Assembly (NCBI GenBank): GCA_022651385.1
Contig: JALCQR010000004.1
Location: 1 to 64,000 of the forward strand
Length of the DNA: 64,000 nucleotides
Direction of reading: 5' to 3'
Source of the DNA: Clostridia bacterium
Lineage (GTDB): Bacteria > Bacillota > Clostridia > Lachnospirales > Anaerotignaceae
Part shown: positions 62,257-64,000 of the stretch, in pieces
Numbering within the stretch: position 1 is the first letter of the stretch
Layout of the letters: each line of letters starts with the position of its first letter
Position numbers and translations under genes: made by a program
Notes under the pieces: model-generated
Seen by the model: only the letters and a program-made list of their open reading frames with translations
Database searches by the model: none
What the model was told of the DNA's origin: nothing

Positions 62257-62580
62257 TTAATCGAGATGATAAACTTCATCAATATCCAGCCAAGGACCTG
62301 CCTCGGTATAAGGATTCATACATGGTACACATTCTTTCCACCAGCGCTGAGTTTCAGGATCTGCGGCCATCTTTTTCATGTCAGCATCATAATCATCGCC
62401 GGTATATTCAAAATATGAGAAAAGAATATTATTATAGAAATAAATAGAGTAGTTCTGGATATTGCATTGTTTAATCATATCATTTATCTGTGGCCATATG
62501 TTTGCATGCAGATGTTTATAATAATCTGCCCTTTCAGGTTTTAATCTGGACACACTTGCATATCTTTTTACATTTTTCAT
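62257..62580 (-). CDS. L-rhamnose mutarotase-like protein
   Basis: 107 residues of the RhaM/DUF718 family. It has the N-terminal RLKPERADYYKHLHANIWPQ, YSIYFYNNILFSYFEYTG and an ending CVPCMNPYTEAGPWLDIDEV. RhaM interconverts anomers of L-rhamnose; related proteins act on L-fucose. TAGGAG lies nine bases before ATG 62580. It sits between the lactonase and aldolase genes of the operon. Confidence 0.9.
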   Translation of the reverse strand: MKNVKRYASVSRLKPERADYYKHLHANIWPQINDMIKQCNIQNYSIYFYNNILFSYFEYTGDDYDADMKKMAADPETQRWWKECVPCMNPYTEAGPWLDIDEVYHLD

Positions 62581-62607
62581 GGTTATACATCTCCTATTTT
62601 AAATTGA

Positions 62608-63495
62608 TTACAGTTTATAAAGCTTTTTTGCGTTTTCATAAAATAGCTTCTGCTGCAGAAGACTGCCGCGACTTTCTGTAATATTTATTAACGCTTTTAT
62701 CCATGGGTCCGCTTTTGTCGAAACATTACATACCGGATAATTGCTTGCAAAAACAATGTGGTCTTCACCAAACGCGTCTATTGCAAAATCTACCGCAGGT
62801 TTTAATGCATTTTCGGTCCATTCACCTGACGGATTTAAGCCTGAAATCTTACACCACACATTTCCCAAAGACCCCAGTTTATTAATATTGGAAATCCAAA
62901 TTTCCTTGTATATTTTTTCTGCTTCGGACAAATTGTGTTTGGCAATAATATCAGGGTTGACGATTCCCATATGGTTTAAAACTATTTTAGTATCCGGGCA
63001 AGCTTTAGCAAGAGTGCATAAATCTTCCAGTTCTTCATTTCTTAAGCAGGCTTCAAACAATAAATTCTTTTTCCCCAAATATCTGACATTGTCTATAAAT
63101 TCTTTTTTTAGACAAGTTTTTCTCTTGGCAGAAGGGACATGAAGAACATGCCTTACTCCTTTTACAAATGAAGATGATTTACTCCAATGGTCAATATATT
63201 CCGGAAATCCTGGTTCGTCCATATAACCGGATAAAACTGCGCCTTTATAAAGGGAATTGGCGTCACTGCACAAATTTATAATATAATTATTTTCTTTTAT
63301 TTTATATTCACGTGCACAGTCTACCTCGATGTATACTGCTTTTTCTACCTTATACAAACCATCATTTTTGACTGCTTTTTCATAATCCTGTAGCAGGTAA
63401 GTCTGTTTTAATACAGGATTTTCTTGGTCAAGCCATGGAAGCCTGAGTATATTAAGATCCCAAATATGTACATGAGTATCAATAATCTTAATCAT
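62608..63495 (-). CDS. amidohydrolase-type sugar lactonase
   Basis: 295 residues of the Amidohydro_2 (COG3618) family. The metal-binding DTHVHIWD (H8, H10) is followed by a family-typical LPWLD, then VNHMG-like VLNHMG and a late FASNYPV motif. Members hydrolyse L-fucono- or L-rhamnono-lactone to the acid. GAGGTG lies before ATG 63495. It acts after the oxidoreductase encoded upstream. Confidence 0.87.
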   Translation of the reverse strand: MIKIIDTHVHIWDLNILRLPWLDQENPVLKQTYLLQDYEKAVKNDGLYKVEKAVYIEVDCAREYKIKENNYIINLCSDANSLYKGAVLSGYMDEPGFPEYIDHWSKSSSFVKGVRHVLHVPSAKRKTCLKKEFIDNVRYLGKKNLLFEACLRNEELEDLCTLAKACPDTKIVLNHMGIVNPDIIAKHNLSEAEKIYKEIWISNINKLGSLGNVWCKISGLNPSGEWTENALKPAVDFAIDAFGEDHIVFASNYPVCNVSTKADPWIKALINITESRGSLLQQKLFYENAKKLYKL

Positions 63496-63521
63496 TAATT
63501 CACCTCATTGCCGTGCTTTTA

Positions 63522-64000
63522 TTAATCATAAATAACTTTTGTTCCGCCTTCGCTGCTTGATTTATAGCATGCTTCAACAACACACATAGTCTGATATGCT
63601 TCGTCAACACTGTTCATAAATTTATAATCAGGATTTTCAAGCTTCTTCATAAGTCCTCCCATAGTACCTATAAATGCTTCGTTAAACCAGCTTCCCTTAA
63701 CATCTATAGACTGCCATTTTTTGGTGTCATATGTAATATACTCGACTTTATCTTCACGTCCTTTTGGATAATCAAGAATAAGGCCAAGCTGTATTCTTAT
63801 GGCGCCTTTAAGTCCTTCAATCTTTAAGAAGCTGTCCTGATAGTCGGGAGCATAATCGTGGCAATGATTGATATGAAGATTTACTCTTAATGTATCTCCG
63901 TAATCCATAATAATTGAGGTTCTTGTCTGAGAAAGATTTTGCATTTTTGGATGAGGCATTGTTTTACAGTAAACGGCAGTTGGATTTCCAACAAAACTTC
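63522..64000 (-). CDS. Gfo/Idh/MocA-family sugar oxidoreductase, C-terminal part
   Basis: The frame is open to the window edge (SFVGNPTAVYCKTMPHPKMQ), so the gene starts beyond 64000. The visible 159 residues are the C-terminal beta-sheet domain of this family (TSIIMDYGDTLRVNLHINHC, then LKGAIRIQLGLILDYPKG, then GGLMKKLENPDYKFMNSVDE). The NAD-binding part is not visible. By position it would oxidise a 6-deoxy-hexose to its lactone, the substrate of the next enzyme. Confidence 0.82.
   Translation of the reverse strand, partial: SFVGNPTAVYCKTMPHPKMQNLSQTRTSIIMDYGDTLRVNLHINHCHDYAPDYQDSFLKIEGLKGAIRIQLGLILDYPKGREDKVEYITYDTKKWQSIDVKGSWFNEAFIGTMGGLMKKLENPDYKFMNSVDEAYQTMCVVEACYKSSSEGGTKVIYD

Overview
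The window looks like chromosomal DNA from a low-GC, strictly anaerobic Firmicute, most likely a gut Clostridia member. The evidence is AT-rich DNA with strong GGAGG ribosome sites, one-piece pyruvate:ferredoxin oxidoreductase, an SLH-anchored surface protein, AgrC/LytTR-type signalling, Gram-positive lipoprotein signals, a cobalamin riboswitch and carboxyspermidine-type polyamine genes. This is inference; no rRNA or marker gene is present.

Region 1 (1-24.9 kb) is an accessory region full of debris. It starts with the tail of an IS256-type transposase. It then holds three or more decayed copies (about 1.2-4.9, 14.2-16.3 and 23.9-24.4 kb) of a cassette made of a peptidoglycan-binding-like/glycine-zipper protein, which resembles a polymorphic toxin, and paralogous two-domain acidic proteins that could be immunity proteins, joined by ATGA start/stop overlaps. 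Every toxin-like copy is broken by a frameshift, nonsense codon, truncation or chimeric join. Between the copies lie a small secreted peptide with a two-TM partner, an AgrC-like kinase with a LytTR regulator, a receiver-only protein lacking its phospho-aspartate, a 1618-residue SLH surface protein, an RND efflux pair, a possible toxin/immunity-like pair and a secreted Kelch propeller with an inverted Kelch remnant. The region ends at a frameshifted tyrosine recombinase remnant beside repeated GGTACA boxes, which suggests an old integrative element.

Region 2 (25-43.6 kb) is metabolic and transport: an FCD GntR regulator divergent from pyruvate:ferredoxin oxidoreductase, a cobalamin-riboswitch-controlled BtuF-C-D uptake operon, a consensus promoter and attenuator-like leader ahead of a tandem methyltransferase plus a five-part nickel/peptide-type ABC importer, an L-lactate dehydrogenase-like enzyme, and a TetR regulator with an ABC exporter gene cut off exactly at the dehydrogenase gene.

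Region 3 (44.2-51 kb) is a polyamine operon, speD-speA-speE-speB-carboxyspermidine dehydrogenase-carboxyspermidine decarboxylase. It holds the parts of two routes to spermidine. It is preceded by a consensus promoter, about 250 nt of highly structured leader that I cannot assign to a known RNA family, and a strong intrinsic terminator just before speD. This is the best candidate in the window for an undescribed regulatory RNA.

Region 4 (51.5-64 kb) has a LysR regulator with an MFS transporter, a CoA-transferase and an alpha/beta hydrolase; a frameshifted secreted protein; an M19 dipeptidase; DUF6765- and DUF6054-like proteins; and a FadR-type regulator next to a minus-strand operon (Gfo/Idh/MocA oxidoreductase running off the edge, lactonase-type amidohydrolase, RhaM-type mutarotase, DapA-type aldolase). 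That operon fits non-phosphorylating oxidation of a 6-deoxy sugar such as L-fucose or L-rhamnose.
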